64,000 nt of DNA from Clostridium beijerinckii HUN142. GTDB lineage: Bacteria; Bacillota; Clostridia; Clostridiales; Clostridiaceae. The notes below the pieces were generated by a model, which had not been told where the DNA came from, did no database searches, and was given only the letters and a program-made list of their open reading frames with translations. This document shows positions 37,273-45,422 of the stretch, in pieces. The stretch spans positions 208,876-272,875 of the forward strand of contig NZ_KK211336.1 of NCBI RefSeq assembly GCF_000621745.1, written 5' to 3'. Both the position numbers and the translations under genes were made by a program. How positions within the stretch are numbered: position 1 is the stretch's first letter; every line of letters begins with the position of its first letter.

Positions 37273-37305
37273 GAAAAGAACACTATTTGATATAATGTTC
37301 TTTTC
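37273..37305 (-). terminator. Terminator of the TetR gene
   Basis: GAAAAGAACA pairs with TGTTCTTTTC; on the minus strand a T-rich tail follows. The stem overlaps the TetR stop codon. Confidence 0.75.
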
Positions 37306-37885
37306 ATCTTTTTAAAGTACCCATACCTGTAGAAACAAACCCAATAATCTCAGAAATTAGAACTTCTTGAGGGAGTGGTCTATTCTGAACTTCCCATTTG
37401 TAAGTTACATTATAAATGGAAGTGCTCATCATTGTTGCAACTAATTGGGCTCGTATTTGTTCATTTTCAGCTAATTCATGGTCTTTTATTAGCATCTCAT
37501 AGATTATGGAATATAGCTCACAAGATATTTTATCTCCTATTAAAGGTAAAATAGAGGCAAAACCGCACTTGCAGATGCTTTTTACCATTTCAAAGTACTC
37601 ACAAACGCAAAGAATGAGGCTACGTATAGTATTCTCATTTAGGCGCATCTCGCCTAGTAGTTTATGGGAAAAGATCTCAGAGAATTTCTCTACTATGACG
37701 GTGTCCAGTAGTGCATATTTATCTGTAAAATGTGCATAGAAGGTTGCACGGTTTATGGTGGCTGCGGTAGTAATATCCTTAACTGTAATGGAGTCAAAGC
37801 CTTTTTTAGTAACTAGTGAAATAAAAGCGTTGATAATAAGATCATGGGTTCTTTTTACTCTAGGATTATTTATATTTACTGACAT
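37304..37885 (-). CDS. TetR/AcrR-family regulator
   Basis: The 193-residue protein has a TetR helix-turn-helix (ITVKDITTAATINRATFYAH, residues 33-52, then FTDKYALLD) and an all-helical ligand domain with several Cys (LCVCEYF, SICKCGFAS). ATG follows TGAGGTAATGAT. It is divergent from a small Cys-rich gene and a nitroreductase gene, which are its probable targets. The inducer is unknown. Confidence 0.93.
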   Translation of the reverse strand: MSVNINNPRVKRTHDLIINAFISLVTKKGFDSITVKDITTAATINRATFYAHFTDKYALLDTVIVEKFSEIFSHKLLGEMRLNENTIRSLILCVCEYFEMVKSICKCGFASILPLIGDKISCELYSIIYEMLIKDHELAENEQIRAQLVATMMSTSIYNVTYKWEVQNRPLPQEVLISEIIGFVSTGMGTLKR

Positions 37886-38084
37886 ATCATTACCTCATTT
37901 AAAAGAATTTTAGTTAAACTCATATTGCAGATTTAGTTTTATGTAAGCAACACTTTATCAATTTTGTTGGTTGAAAAATGTATAAGCTAATTTTATAATC
38001 ATTATAAGCAACACGAGTTGGCTTTGCAATATGTGTAGCTATAATAATTGTTTGAAATAAATATTTATTTCTAGGGGGTTAAAT

Positions 38085-38264
38085 ATGTCAACTATAAATC
38101 CAAACTGTAAATGCATAAATAAAAGCTGTAAAAATCACGGGAATTGTAAAGCATGTCGAGAGTTTCATAAATCACAATCATATCTTAATGAAACATATTG
38201 TCAGGCTGGTGCAGTTAAATTCATAACTAAAGGATTAATATCTAAGTTAAAGTTACATTCTTAG
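38085..38264 (+). CDS. Small cysteine-rich protein, 59 aa
   Basis: A short gene with a good ribosome site (TAGGGGGTT) encodes a 59-residue protein containing NPNCKCINKSCKNHGNCKAC, that is CxCx4Cx5CxxC, then one more Cys (TYCQAG). The pattern suggests binding of zinc or another metal. It lies 63 bases upstream of the nitroreductase gene on the same strand and is divergent from TetR, so the three probably form one detoxification unit. The biochemical role is unknown. Confidence 0.75.
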   Translation: MSTINPNCKCINKSCKNHGNCKACREFHKSQSYLNETYCQAGAVKFITKGLISKLKLHS

Positions 38265-38327
38265 CACGCAACCTAGCAATTCAAATGCGGACTTACTATA
38301 AAATAAAAAGGGTGGGAGTGCTGAAAT

Positions 38328-39170
38328 ATGAATTTAGATAATCCGATTTTCAAGAAGCCAATTACAGAAGTTATTAAAGCAAGAACATCTATGAGGTCAT
38401 ATAATGGGGTGCCTTTGGACAAAACAATAGGCGATAGCATAATGGATGTCATAAATCAGGTTAAAGCACCTTTTTGCACAAATATACGAGTTAAGATGAT
38501 AAACTCTAAAGATTCAGATTTAAAGCTTGGAACCTATGGTATTATAAAAGGAACTTCTACCTTTATAGTCTCATCAATTTCAAAATCAGATAATGCATTA
38601 GTTGATTTAGGATATTTATTGGAAAGAGCAGTGCTGTATGCAACTGATTTAAATTTGGGTACATGTTGGCTAGGCGGTACCTTTAATAAAGGTCAATTTG
38701 CAGAGGTTATGGAGCTTAAAGATAATGAAATCCTTCCAATAGTTATACCTGTAGGGTATCCTAGTGAAGCAAGAAGAGGTATGGATACTTTCGTTAGGTT
38801 TATGGCAGGTTCTAAAAATAGAAAAGCCTGGTCTAAACTATTCTTTGATGTAGATTTCAATACACCTTTAAAGGAGCTGGAAAGCTTAGAGTATTTTATT
38901 CCCCTTCAAATGGTAAGGCTTGCGCCTTCAGCAGCAAACAAGCAACCTTGGAGAATAATTAAAAGTTCTAATTCATACGATTTCTATTTAGAACGAAGTA
39001 AAGACTCAAAAAGTGATAGTTATAATGATATGCACAAGATAGATATTGGCATAGCTATGTGTCATTTTGAGTTAACTTCAGCAGAATTAGGGTTAGAGGG
39101 ACATAGGGAGAAACTTAAGCTTTCATCTCAAGATAATAAAAAATATATTATTTCTTGGGTTAGAAAATAG
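38328..39170 (+). CDS. Nitroreductase-family flavoprotein
   Basis: The 280-residue protein has the FMN-binding start KARTSMRSYNGVPLDK (about 17-32), the central LGTCWLGGTFN (near 111) and APSAANKQPWRI near 202, which match the larger clostridial nitroreductase subgroup with a C-terminal extension. It probably reduces nitro compounds, quinones or similar electrophiles with NAD(P)H. ATG follows GGGTGGGAGTGCTGAAAT. It is likely cotranscribed with the small Cys-rich gene and controlled by the divergent TetR regulator. Confidence 0.9.
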   Translation: MNLDNPIFKKPITEVIKARTSMRSYNGVPLDKTIGDSIMDVINQVKAPFCTNIRVKMINSKDSDLKLGTYGIIKGTSTFIVSSISKSDNALVDLGYLLERAVLYATDLNLGTCWLGGTFNKGQFAEVMELKDNEILPIVIPVGYPSEARRGMDTFVRFMAGSKNRKAWSKLFFDVDFNTPLKELESLEYFIPLQMVRLAPSAANKQPWRIIKSSNSYDFYLERSKDSKSDSYNDMHKIDIGIAMCHFELTSAELGLEGHREKLKLSSQDNKKYIISWVRK

Positions 39171-39226
39171 GGAAGCGAATTTGCTATAAATGAAATATAT
39201 GTTGAATATGTAAGAGATATTGATTA

Positions 39227-39358
39227 CTATAGCAAGTTATTTTCACATTTTTCTTCATGAACTTTTTTTCTTTCTTCGTTAATAATTTGCGCCGCGTTAG
39301 GAGATGTATACTTCACTATTTTGGTATGAATAAGGTCTAAATTTTCATTGAGATCATT
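39227..39358 (-). pseudogene. Unidentified gene fragment
   Basis: The minus strand reads NDLNENLDLIHTKIVKYTSP followed by NAAQIINEERKKVHEEK and a stop. It looks coding but lacks a start and ribosome site. Family not recognised. Confidence 0.4.
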
Positions 39359-39375
39359 TTAAAGGAGTTTTCTTT

Positions 39376-39804
39376 TTGACACAGAAACTAATTCCGCTTA
39401 TTGCTGACAAAGGTGGGATTGTGAACACTTCAACAGGATTAACTCGTTTTACATCTCCAGGTTCCAGACTTTATGCTGCTGCGAAAGGTTCAGTAGAAGT
39501 CTTCACTAGATATTTAGCAAAAGAATTAGGAACTAGAGGTATAAGAGCGAATACGATAGCGCCTGGAGCTAGTAAAGGTGCCCCTTATTTTAGAAATCGC
39601 TTCATTGATTTAGTTACTTATAAATTAGAGGATGAAGTAAATGTTACAGAAGGAGTAAATTCAGGATTAAGGAAAGATGCTGGCAAGCAATTTCTTGGGC
39701 AAGCTATAGTAGGATTGATAGAATGGTGGTTTATAAATGGAATGCCTTTTTCTCCTGATGTCTTGGTGGAACATTTAGGAGAAGTGATAGAGAGAAATTT
39801 GTAA
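39376..39804 (+). pseudogene. Chimeric ORF: SDR C-terminal part fused to TetR C-terminal part
   Basis: Residues 1-65 are the end half of a short-chain dehydrogenase (GGIVNTSTGLTRFTSPGSRL, YAAAKG with the YxxxK motif, RANTIAPGA). From about residue 66 the reading changes to a TetR pattern (SKGAPYF as in the regulator helix-turn-helix end, then FLGQAIVGLIEWWFINGMPF, a TetR C-terminal motif). The likely event is a deletion that joined an SDR gene to a TetR gene at a short GA-S-K-G-A-like match. A TTG start follows AAAGGAG, so the ORF may still be translated, but neither half is complete. Confidence 0.7.
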
Positions 39805-39855
39805 TCATTAATTTAGACTGATTCAAATCCATTTAATTATAGATAGGAAATATTA

Positions 39856-39905
39856 AAGGAGGTTTAGAATAATTAATAGTGAACCATATCACAAATAAAG
39901 GATAA
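39856..39905 (+). repeat. GTGAACC element, copy at 39.9 kb
   Basis: AAAGGAGGTTTAGAATAATT is followed by AATAGTGAACCATATCACAA. It is a near copy of 30812-30860. Confidence 0.5.
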
Positions 39906-39945
39906 TGAGTAAGTTTGGGTAAAATTAGGGATAAGAAATAAATTT

Positions 39946-39987
39946 AATCCTAGTAAAGCTTATTGTTGCATTACTAGGATATTTTAA
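39946..39987 (+). terminator. Terminator at 39.95 kb
   Basis: ATCCTAGTAA pairs with TTACTAGGAT and is followed by ATTTTAA. Confidence 0.7.
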
Positions 39988-40109
39988 TACGTTCAATATT
40001 ATAAAAATAGGTGCCAAAATTTTGACTCTTACGTTTAAATTGAAAAATTGTAATTGCTAGACTAAAGTATATTAAGGTTAAAAAAATATAATTAGTGAGG
40101 TGAAATCAA

Positions 40110-40175
40110 ATGTATATTATACTGATTGCAGGAATGCCAGCAGTTGGTAAGACAACATTTGCTAACAAGGCATAG
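40110..40175 (+). pseudogene. P-loop kinase N-terminal stub
   Basis: ATG after GTGAGGTGAAAT opens a 21-codon reading frame: MYIILIAGMPAVGKTTFANK then A and a stop. The Walker A motif GMPAVGKTT is clear, so this is the cut-off start of a small NTP-binding kinase or ATPase gene. Confidence 0.65.
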
Positions 40176-40227
40176 AGGTCACAGAATATCCTGAATCAAT
40201 AAATCACAATGCTATTCCTGATCAAAT

Positions 40228-40270
40228 AAAATGGGTTTCAGTGCAAATCACAAGCACTGAAACCCATTTT
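40228..40270. terminator. Bidirectional terminator
   Basis: A perfect 17-bp stem (40228-40244 with 40254-40270) lies between the kinase stub and the converging minus-strand genes. Confidence 0.92.
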
Positions 40271-40292
40271 AATTTGAAGCTTAACGTATATA

Positions 40293-40826
40293 TTAAAATA
40301 TCATTACTAATATTTTAGGTAACAGCATGGAAACACCTACTGCATAAAGTAAATCAAGCCACATTACAGAACCAACCGCGCCAATATAAATAAGACCAAT
40401 GACAGGCGCTACTAATATTTTTATTAAAAATGATACTTCTTTATTCTTTAAAATAGCATTTACAATACATTTTGCATCACCTGTACTTGGGAAGGCATGC
40501 ATTAAAATAGAAAATCCAATCCAACAAATTAATAGATTAATTAAGTTTGAATATTGTCCAAATTCTACTATTTCAATTGATACTGGTAATGTAATTAGAG
40601 CTCCTATGATAGTATTTATTAAAAATGGACCTACTGAAATAAAAAATACTTTTAATGGATTATCACTAGGTTCGTGCAAAACATATCCACAAGGATTTGA
40701 TAATTGGAAATATTTAACTTCATAGACTGGCACTCTCATTAGTCTGCAAAATATCTGATGTGCTAGTTCATGAACAATTACTCCAGGAAAGGTTACAATA
40801 GAAATTAAAAAACCAGGTATTATCAT
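40293..40826 (-). CDS. Membrane metalloprotease-like protein (HExxH)
   Basis: The 177-residue protein has four or five membrane helices and the zinc-protease motif HELAH (residues 19-23) at the start of the first helix pair. A later STGDAK segment on the fourth helix could supply a third metal ligand, as Asp does in site-2-type proteases. Its start codon overlaps the stop of the gene at 40826-41917 (TAATG), so the two are translated together. It may cut or mature a membrane protein. The family name is not certain. Confidence 0.75.
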   Translation of the reverse strand: MIIPGFLISIVTFPGVIVHELAHQIFCRLMRVPVYEVKYFQLSNPCGYVLHEPSDNPLKVFFISVGPFLINTIIGALITLPVSIEIVEFGQYSNLINLLICWIGFSILMHAFPSTGDAKCIVNAILKNKEVSFLIKILVAPVIGLIYIGAVGSVMWLDLLYAVGVSMLLPKILVMIF

Positions 40827-41917
40827 TAATTTTGCCCTCCATTACTTAGGTAATAATCATTTATATTTATTTTTCCATTAAAATAATCTAATGTAGTATT
40901 ATCAAATTTGTTTCCTGTAGAAAGATATTCATCTTTGATTTTATTAACTTCTTCAGTTTGTCCATCTTCATTAAGTGCTATCATTAATGTTTCCATAGCA
41001 TAAAGATCTTTCTGATTAATGTCATAGGCCTGCCTTGCATAACGCACAGCAGCTTTTTTATCTCCATTTAACACTTCAACTGCTACTAAACCACAAAGTG
41101 CATCGATGTTGTCTTTCTCTTTATTTAGTATTTCATTATATTTTTTTCTTGAACCATCAAAGTCCTTTTCCTCAAGCAAAATATAAGCAAGTTCAATATG
41201 AGATCTTAACATATTATTATCTTCCTTAATAGAGGCTTGAATAAATTCTTTTGCTTCTTTAATATTAGGAGCTGAAATACTTAAATAATAGTTCAATAAA
41301 GCTTTATCTTGTTTGTTATCATTTAATAAAGATTTTAATTTAGTATTAACATATACCATAGACTGACTCTTAGTCATATTCTTATCTAAATTCTTAATTA
41401 ATTTATCATAAAAATCATAAGTAGTATAGTATTGATCTATTCGTTTGGAATATGTGGTTATTTCGTTATATATAGATTTATCAACTTTTTTATTGGCTAG
41501 ATATTTATCTATTATGTAATCTGCATATTCGTATTTACCATTGTTCATAGAAATCTTTACTGCGAGAACTGGTATTGATTTATCCTCAGTATATTGTTTC
41601 GTAAGATCTTCTAGTGAGTGTAATGCATCATTTACATAACCTTGTTTTGCTTTTTGTTCTGCTGTTGCATATGATTTATATGCTTTAAATATTTTAGGAA
41701 ACTGAACAAAAGAGCTTCCAACTAGGAATATAAGTACTATACCGATTAGTATGAATAGTTTAGGAATAGGATATTTAATTTGTTTTTCTCTACAATTAGT
41801 ACATAATGTAGAATACCTACTTTCAGATTTGTCTATATATGCATTGCCACAAAGCTTGCATATCTCTTGTTCATAATCTTGATTGTACCCCTCAAATGAT
41901 TGTTTGTTTTCCTCCAT
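40826..41917 (-). CDS. Zinc-ribbon, membrane-anchored TPR protein
   Basis: The start at 41917 fits TAGGGGGAAAAAC upstream. The 363-residue protein has an N-terminal zinc ribbon (CKLCGNAY ... CTNCREK, about 19-46), one membrane helix (LFILIGIVLIFLVGSSFV, about 55-72) and a long series of TPR-like helix pairs (YADYIIDKYLANK, ALCGLVAVEVLNGDKKAAVR). The TPR part is likely outside the membrane or along it and binds protein partners. It overlaps the metalloprotease gene, so the two should act together. Confidence 0.8.
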   Translation of the reverse strand: MEENKQSFEGYNQDYEQEICKLCGNAYIDKSESRYSTLCTNCREKQIKYPIPKLFILIGIVLIFLVGSSFVQFPKIFKAYKSYATAEQKAKQGYVNDALHSLEDLTKQYTEDKSIPVLAVKISMNNGKYEYADYIIDKYLANKKVDKSIYNEITTYSKRIDQYYTTYDFYDKLIKNLDKNMTKSQSMVYVNTKLKSLLNDNKQDKALLNYYLSISAPNIKEAKEFIQASIKEDNNMLRSHIELAYILLEEKDFDGSRKKYNEILNKEKDNIDALCGLVAVEVLNGDKKAAVRYARQAYDINQKDLYAMETLMIALNEDGQTEEVNKIKDEYLSTGNKFDNTTLDYFNGKININDYYLSNGGQN

Positions 41918-42063
41918 GTTTTTCCCCCTAAATTTTATGAATATTTTAGAATTCAACATCTATGTCAACGCTTTAAGATATTGAATTCTAAAATATATTG
42001 TACAGTGTTATGGATATTAGTGTCAAATTTAGAGGAAAAAGTATAGAATTGTTTTACTGATAA

Positions 42064-42389
42064 AATGTACTTTCTAACGAATTAGAAATACTTATAGCTT
42101 ATAATGATAATATTCCATTGGGTGTTGCTCAATGTGGATTAAGAAAAGGCTATGTTGAGGAGACAAACAGTACTCATGTGGGATATTTAGAGGCGATTTA
42201 TGTAATTGAGGAATTCCGTAACAATAGTATAGCCAGTATGCTATGTAAATCGTGTGAAAAGTGGGCAATGGAGATAGGATGTAAAGAATTTGCTAGTGAT
42301 TGTGAATTGACTAATAGAGAAAGCTTAGAATTTCACTTGTCTGTAAGTTTCGCTGAGCTAATAGAATTATTTGTTTAACAAAAAAATAA
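42064..42389 (+). pseudogene. Aminoglycoside 6'-acetyltransferase-like GNAT, broken
   Basis: The reading frame contains PLGVAQCGLRKGYVEETNST, then VGYLEAIYVIEEFRNNSIAS and EFASDCELTNRESLEFHL, which are hallmarks of AAC(6')-type acetyltransferases. The first third is missing, and near 42352 the frame shifts so that the usual end (ANRIIC) is found in another frame. It is therefore not functional. Confidence 0.75.
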
Positions 42390-42401
42390 TAAAATAAATT
42401 T

Positions 42402-42545
42402 TTAATCTATTGGTACACATTTACCGCATATGGCACCATAGCCGTAATAGAAAAGTGGGTCAATAGTGGGATGAAGGAAAGTCCAAGTAAAATTGCTGCT
42501 TTTATTAATAAAGCGACAGAAGCAGTATCGAAAGATTTTTATTGA
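42402..42545 (+). pseudogene. TetR-family C-terminal remnant
   Basis: The plus strand reads TFTAYGTIAVIEKWVNSGMK then ESPSKIAAFINKATEAVSK and a stop, the end of a TetR ligand domain. No DNA-binding domain precedes it. Between this and the next gene only a terminator is visible. Confidence 0.65.
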
Positions 42546-42674
42546 TACTTCCTTTCATTATGATAACCGATAAATTGTACAATAACGAAAGAACAAAAGG
42601 GCGTTTGCTTGGATCTATAAACACAGTGAAGATAAGCATGGAACTATTGTTAAAAGGTAATTTATTACTCATTG

Positions 42675-42713
42675 AAATACCGTATTATTCGTATGAATTT
42701 GCGGTATTTTTTT
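42675..42713 (+). terminator. Terminator before the HTH gene
   Basis: AAATACCG pairs with CGGTATTT and is followed by TTTT. Confidence 0.7.
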
Positions 42714-42831
42714 GTACAAGTAATGCGTAGCTCTAATATAATATCGAGTGTTCAGAATTTAATTATTAAACGACTAAAAAATAAAAGAGTATAATATAGT
42801 AATAAATTAATTTATGAATGGAGGAATATTA

Positions 42832-43233
42832 ATGGCGAATATGACTATTGAGGAATTACAAGAACAAGTTAACTTATATAAAGAGAAAATAGAGTCAGTA
42901 ATTAAAGAAAATGCTAGGCTTTGTAGGGAAATAGAAGAAATAAAAGCTGATAAAAGCGCTGTTAGTGCCAAGGAATATTATATTCTATTAAGCAATTTGA
43001 AATCATTAAAATTAGAACTTGAAGAGTATAAGAATTTATATTTTCGTGAGAAACAGAGAGTTAGAGTCCATCAAATAAAGAATTCAATAAATGTTGGAAG
43101 AAAACCTGTATCAGATGAATTAAGAAATAAAGCACTAAATTTAAAAGAGCAAGGATTGAATATACGGAGCATTGCTAAAGAATTAAATATCGCGCTTGGT
43201 ACTGTACATAAAATAATTAATGAACAAAAATAA
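42832..43233 (+). CDS. Coiled-coil protein with resolvase-type HTH
   Basis: The 133-residue protein has a leucine-rich coiled coil (about 4-75; IEELQEQVNLYKEKIESVIK) and a C-terminal helix-turn-helix of the Hin/resolvase kind (GRKPVSDELRNKALNLKEQG, then IAKELNIALGTVHKII). There is no recombinase catalytic domain. It might regulate transcription or be a plasmid/transposon accessory protein. I place the start at 42832, after GGAGGAATATTA. It stands alone, with terminators on both sides. Confidence 0.82.
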   Translation: MANMTIEELQEQVNLYKEKIESVIKENARLCREIEEIKADKSAVSAKEYYILLSNLKSLKLELEEYKNLYFREKQRVRVHQIKNSINVGRKPVSDELRNKALNLKEQGLNIRSIAKELNIALGTVHKIINEQK

Positions 43234-43300
43234 TGGTTAAGATTACATATAATAATTGTCTGCATTAAATGGAGCGGGGGAATTTAAATAGCGAATTGTA

Positions 43301-43352
43301 AAAAATATTAAAGCCCTTGAATGTTAAACGATTGGGTATTTTAATATTTTTT
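43301..43352 (+). terminator. Terminator of the HTH gene
   Basis: AAAATATTAAAG and CC pair with GG and TTTTAATATTTT, followed by TT. Confidence 0.6.
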
Positions 43353-43473
43353 AAAAGCACTGTAATAAGTGCTTGTTTTTTTGTACTGAAGTAGTTTTTG
43401 CTGTTCTTCGTGTTACCAATGGAATAAATTTACCATGATGAAAATAATGCAGAAGATATTCTTTTTATACATA

Positions 43474-43558
43474 TTTATCCAATAAATTTCCGTTTATTCC
43501 AATATTTTGACGTTTTATTCCATTTCTATTTACATTGTTATAAGAATGTGCATATTAT
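43474..43558 (+). promoter_or_regulatory. Candidate agr promoter with three direct repeats
   Basis: TTTATCCA (43474-43481), TTTATTCCA (43493-43501) and TTTATTCCA (43514-43522) repeat with a 20-21 bp period and end 6 bases before a TTTACA box (43529-43534), an 18-bp spacer and TATTAT (43553-43558). Repeats two helical turns apart upstream of a promoter are typical of LytTR/AgrA-type activators. Confidence 0.55.
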
Positions 43559-43810
43559 AAGTTATAGAAACAAAATATGTAAATTAATTTGATGAGGCTG
43601 AAAGCTGTAAAAAGGTAAAATAGTAATTAATATAGAAAGTCAATTTAAATTTTCTGTTCTATTATTATCTATATTAATCTTCCAAGTAATACGACTATAT
43701 AATATAGGGTTCATAAAGAAATTTATAGAATTTTAATCATTGTTATTATGTTTGTTTTATTATACATAATAATCATGAAATCATTATTAAAAATAAAGGA
43801 ATGAGCGAAA

Positions 43811-44494
43811 ATGTCTCTAACTGAAAAAATAGCAACTAAAATCGGTAATAATTCAAAATTATTTTTGAATATTAATGAAGAACAAGAACAGATAATCGTA
43901 TATGGAGCAATAAATTTGTTTCAAATGTTATTTTCTATCTTATGGGTCATAATTGCTGGGTTGCTTTTCAGAGTGTTTTATGAGGCTTTAATATTTTCTA
44001 TTACAGCCAGTATTCTTCGAAAATATTCAGGAGGTGTACATGCATCCTCGCCGAGCCGATGTGTTATAATAGGAACATTTTCAGCAGTATTAGCTGGAAT
44101 TTTAATTAATAATATATTTTACACCATAAATAGTATTACTGTAGCAGTAATAAGCGGTGCTATTATAATATTTGCATTTACAACAGTTTTAAAAAATGCG
44201 CCTGTAGATAGTATTAAGAAGCCTATTACAAATATTGAAACCAGAAAACAATTTAAAAGGAAATCTATTTTTGTTATATTTATTTTTTTATTCATAATAA
44301 TAATTTTATTCATATTCAACGAAAAATTTTCAGAATTGTATTACATAAAGTTAATAGAAAGTATTAGTGTGGGAGTCTTATGGCAGACTATTACTCTTAC
44401 TAAAAATGGAATAAACTTTTTAAACAAAGTTGACTTTTTCTTAAAATACATAATTGAGAGAATGGGAACATCCATGACACCAAATGCAAAGTAA
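43811..44494 (+). CDS. agrB: AgrB, autoinducer-processing membrane peptidase
   Basis: AgrB is a membrane cysteine protease that cuts the AgrD propeptide and forms the thiolactone ring of the quorum-sensing signal. The 227-residue protein has six hydrophobic segments and the conserved GGVHASSPSRC motif. By my count the catalytic pair falls at His77 and Cys84, the same numbers as in Staphylococcus aureus AgrB. ATG is preceded by AAAGGAATGAGCG. The gene heads an agr cluster with agrD at 45193 and a sensor kinase at 45423. A 170-bp leader that shares a block with the leader of the next gene precedes it. Confidence 0.95.
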   Translation: MSLTEKIATKIGNNSKLFLNINEEQEQIIVYGAINLFQMLFSILWVIIAGLLFRVFYEALIFSITASILRKYSGGVHASSPSRCVIIGTFSAVLAGILINNIFYTINSITVAVISGAIIIFAFTTVLKNAPVDSIKKPITNIETRKQFKRKSIFVIFIFLFIIIILFIFNEKFSELYYIKLIESISVGVLWQTITLTKNGINFLNKVDFFLKYIIERMGTSMTPNAK

Positions 44495-44685
44495 CTTTAA
44501 AAATAGGATAAATAAAACAATCATTTTATAGTAGAAATATGATTGTCAAAATATATATAAATAAGACTGTGGAAGCTGACAATGCAAAAAAGGAGAAAAT
44601 ATAAAAATAATTTAAAATAGTGATTAATATAGAAAATACTTTAACTTTTAAATATATAAAGTATTAAAGGAAAGTGAGGATTCCA

Positions 44686-45153
44686 ATGTTTAAACTTACC
44701 TGCGTAGATTTCTTTTTTAGAACAATACCAGAATCATTTATTTTAATGTGGGGCATACACATATTTTCTGGAAAAACTATTGACATGTTTAGATACATAC
44801 TTTCAAGTTTAATATTAGCTATATCATGTTTTATTATAAGAGATTTACCTATATACTATGGAGTGAATACAGATATTTGTATAATTCTAACCATAATTAT
44901 TGTTGTGTTTATTAAGGATATACCGTTAATAAAAAATGTGCTAGGAACTTTTTTATTATATTTTATGCTTTCTTTAAGTGAAACTATTAATATGTTATTA
45001 CTAAGTGGCCTAAATATAAATACAGACATTTCTGTTTTACAACCACTAACAAGATGCATATATGGAATTCCAAGCTTAATTACATTTATAATATCAGTTA
45101 TAATTTTGAAATTTATAATAAAAAATAAGAAAGTTATTTCAAATTATTTTTAA
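44686..45153 (+). CDS. Small membrane protein of the agr locus
   Basis: The 155-residue protein has five hydrophobic segments (about 10-28, 35-52, 60-78, 86-104, 125-145) and no enzyme motif. It lies between agrB and agrD on the same strand. Its layout resembles the membrane sensor half of AgrC-type receptors without the kinase. It could help export the peptide, act as immunity, or pair with the soluble part of a kinase; none of these is shown. I prefer ATG 44686 over GTG 44674. Its leader repeats a block found upstream of agrB. Confidence 0.75.
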   Translation: MFKLTCVDFFFRTIPESFILMWGIHIFSGKTIDMFRYILSSLILAISCFIIRDLPIYYGVNTDICIILTIIIVVFIKDIPLIKNVLGTFLLYFMLSLSETINMLLLSGLNINTDISVLQPLTRCIYGIPSLITFIISVIILKFIIKNKKVISNYF

Positions 45154-45192
45154 TATAAATTTAAATACATAATGTAAAGGAGATGAAAATTA

Positions 45193-45339
45193 ATGAAGAA
45201 TATTTTAAAAATTTTATCACTTAAATTTACATCAAATATTTGTACAAGAATGGCTCTTAGTGTTTCAGCATCAGCATGTCATTGGTCAGCATATCAACCA
45301 GAAGAACCAAAATGTTTAAGAGATATTAAAAATCATTAA
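45193..45339 (+). CDS. agrD: AgrD, cyclic lactone autoinducer propeptide
   Basis: A 48-residue ORF behind AAAGGAGATGAAAATTA. It has an amphipathic start (MKNILKILSLKF), a hydrophobic middle, the core SASACHWSAYQPEEPKCLRD and a short tail. The QPEEP block after the core is the AgrD signature recognised by AgrB. By comparison with clostridial AgrD proteins such as that of C. perfringens (ring CLWFT before HQPEEP), the predicted thiolactone ring is CHWSA, five residues, with an N-terminal tail from SASA. The exact ends are an inference. Confidence 0.93.
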   Translation: MKNILKILSLKFTSNICTRMALSVSASACHWSAYQPEEPKCLRDIKNH

Positions 45340-45351
45340 AATCAATATTAA

Positions 45352-45394
45352 GAGAAAAAATTGTCATAAATTCAATAGACAATTTTTCCTTTTA
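45352..45394 (+). terminator. Hairpin between agrD and the kinase gene
   Basis: AAAAATTGTC pairs with GACAATTTTT and is followed by CCTTTT. It may end most transcripts after agrD and so lower kinase expression relative to the signal peptide. Confidence 0.7.
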
Positions 45395-45422
45395 ATAATT
45401 ATCTATTGAAAGGAATAGCCAT

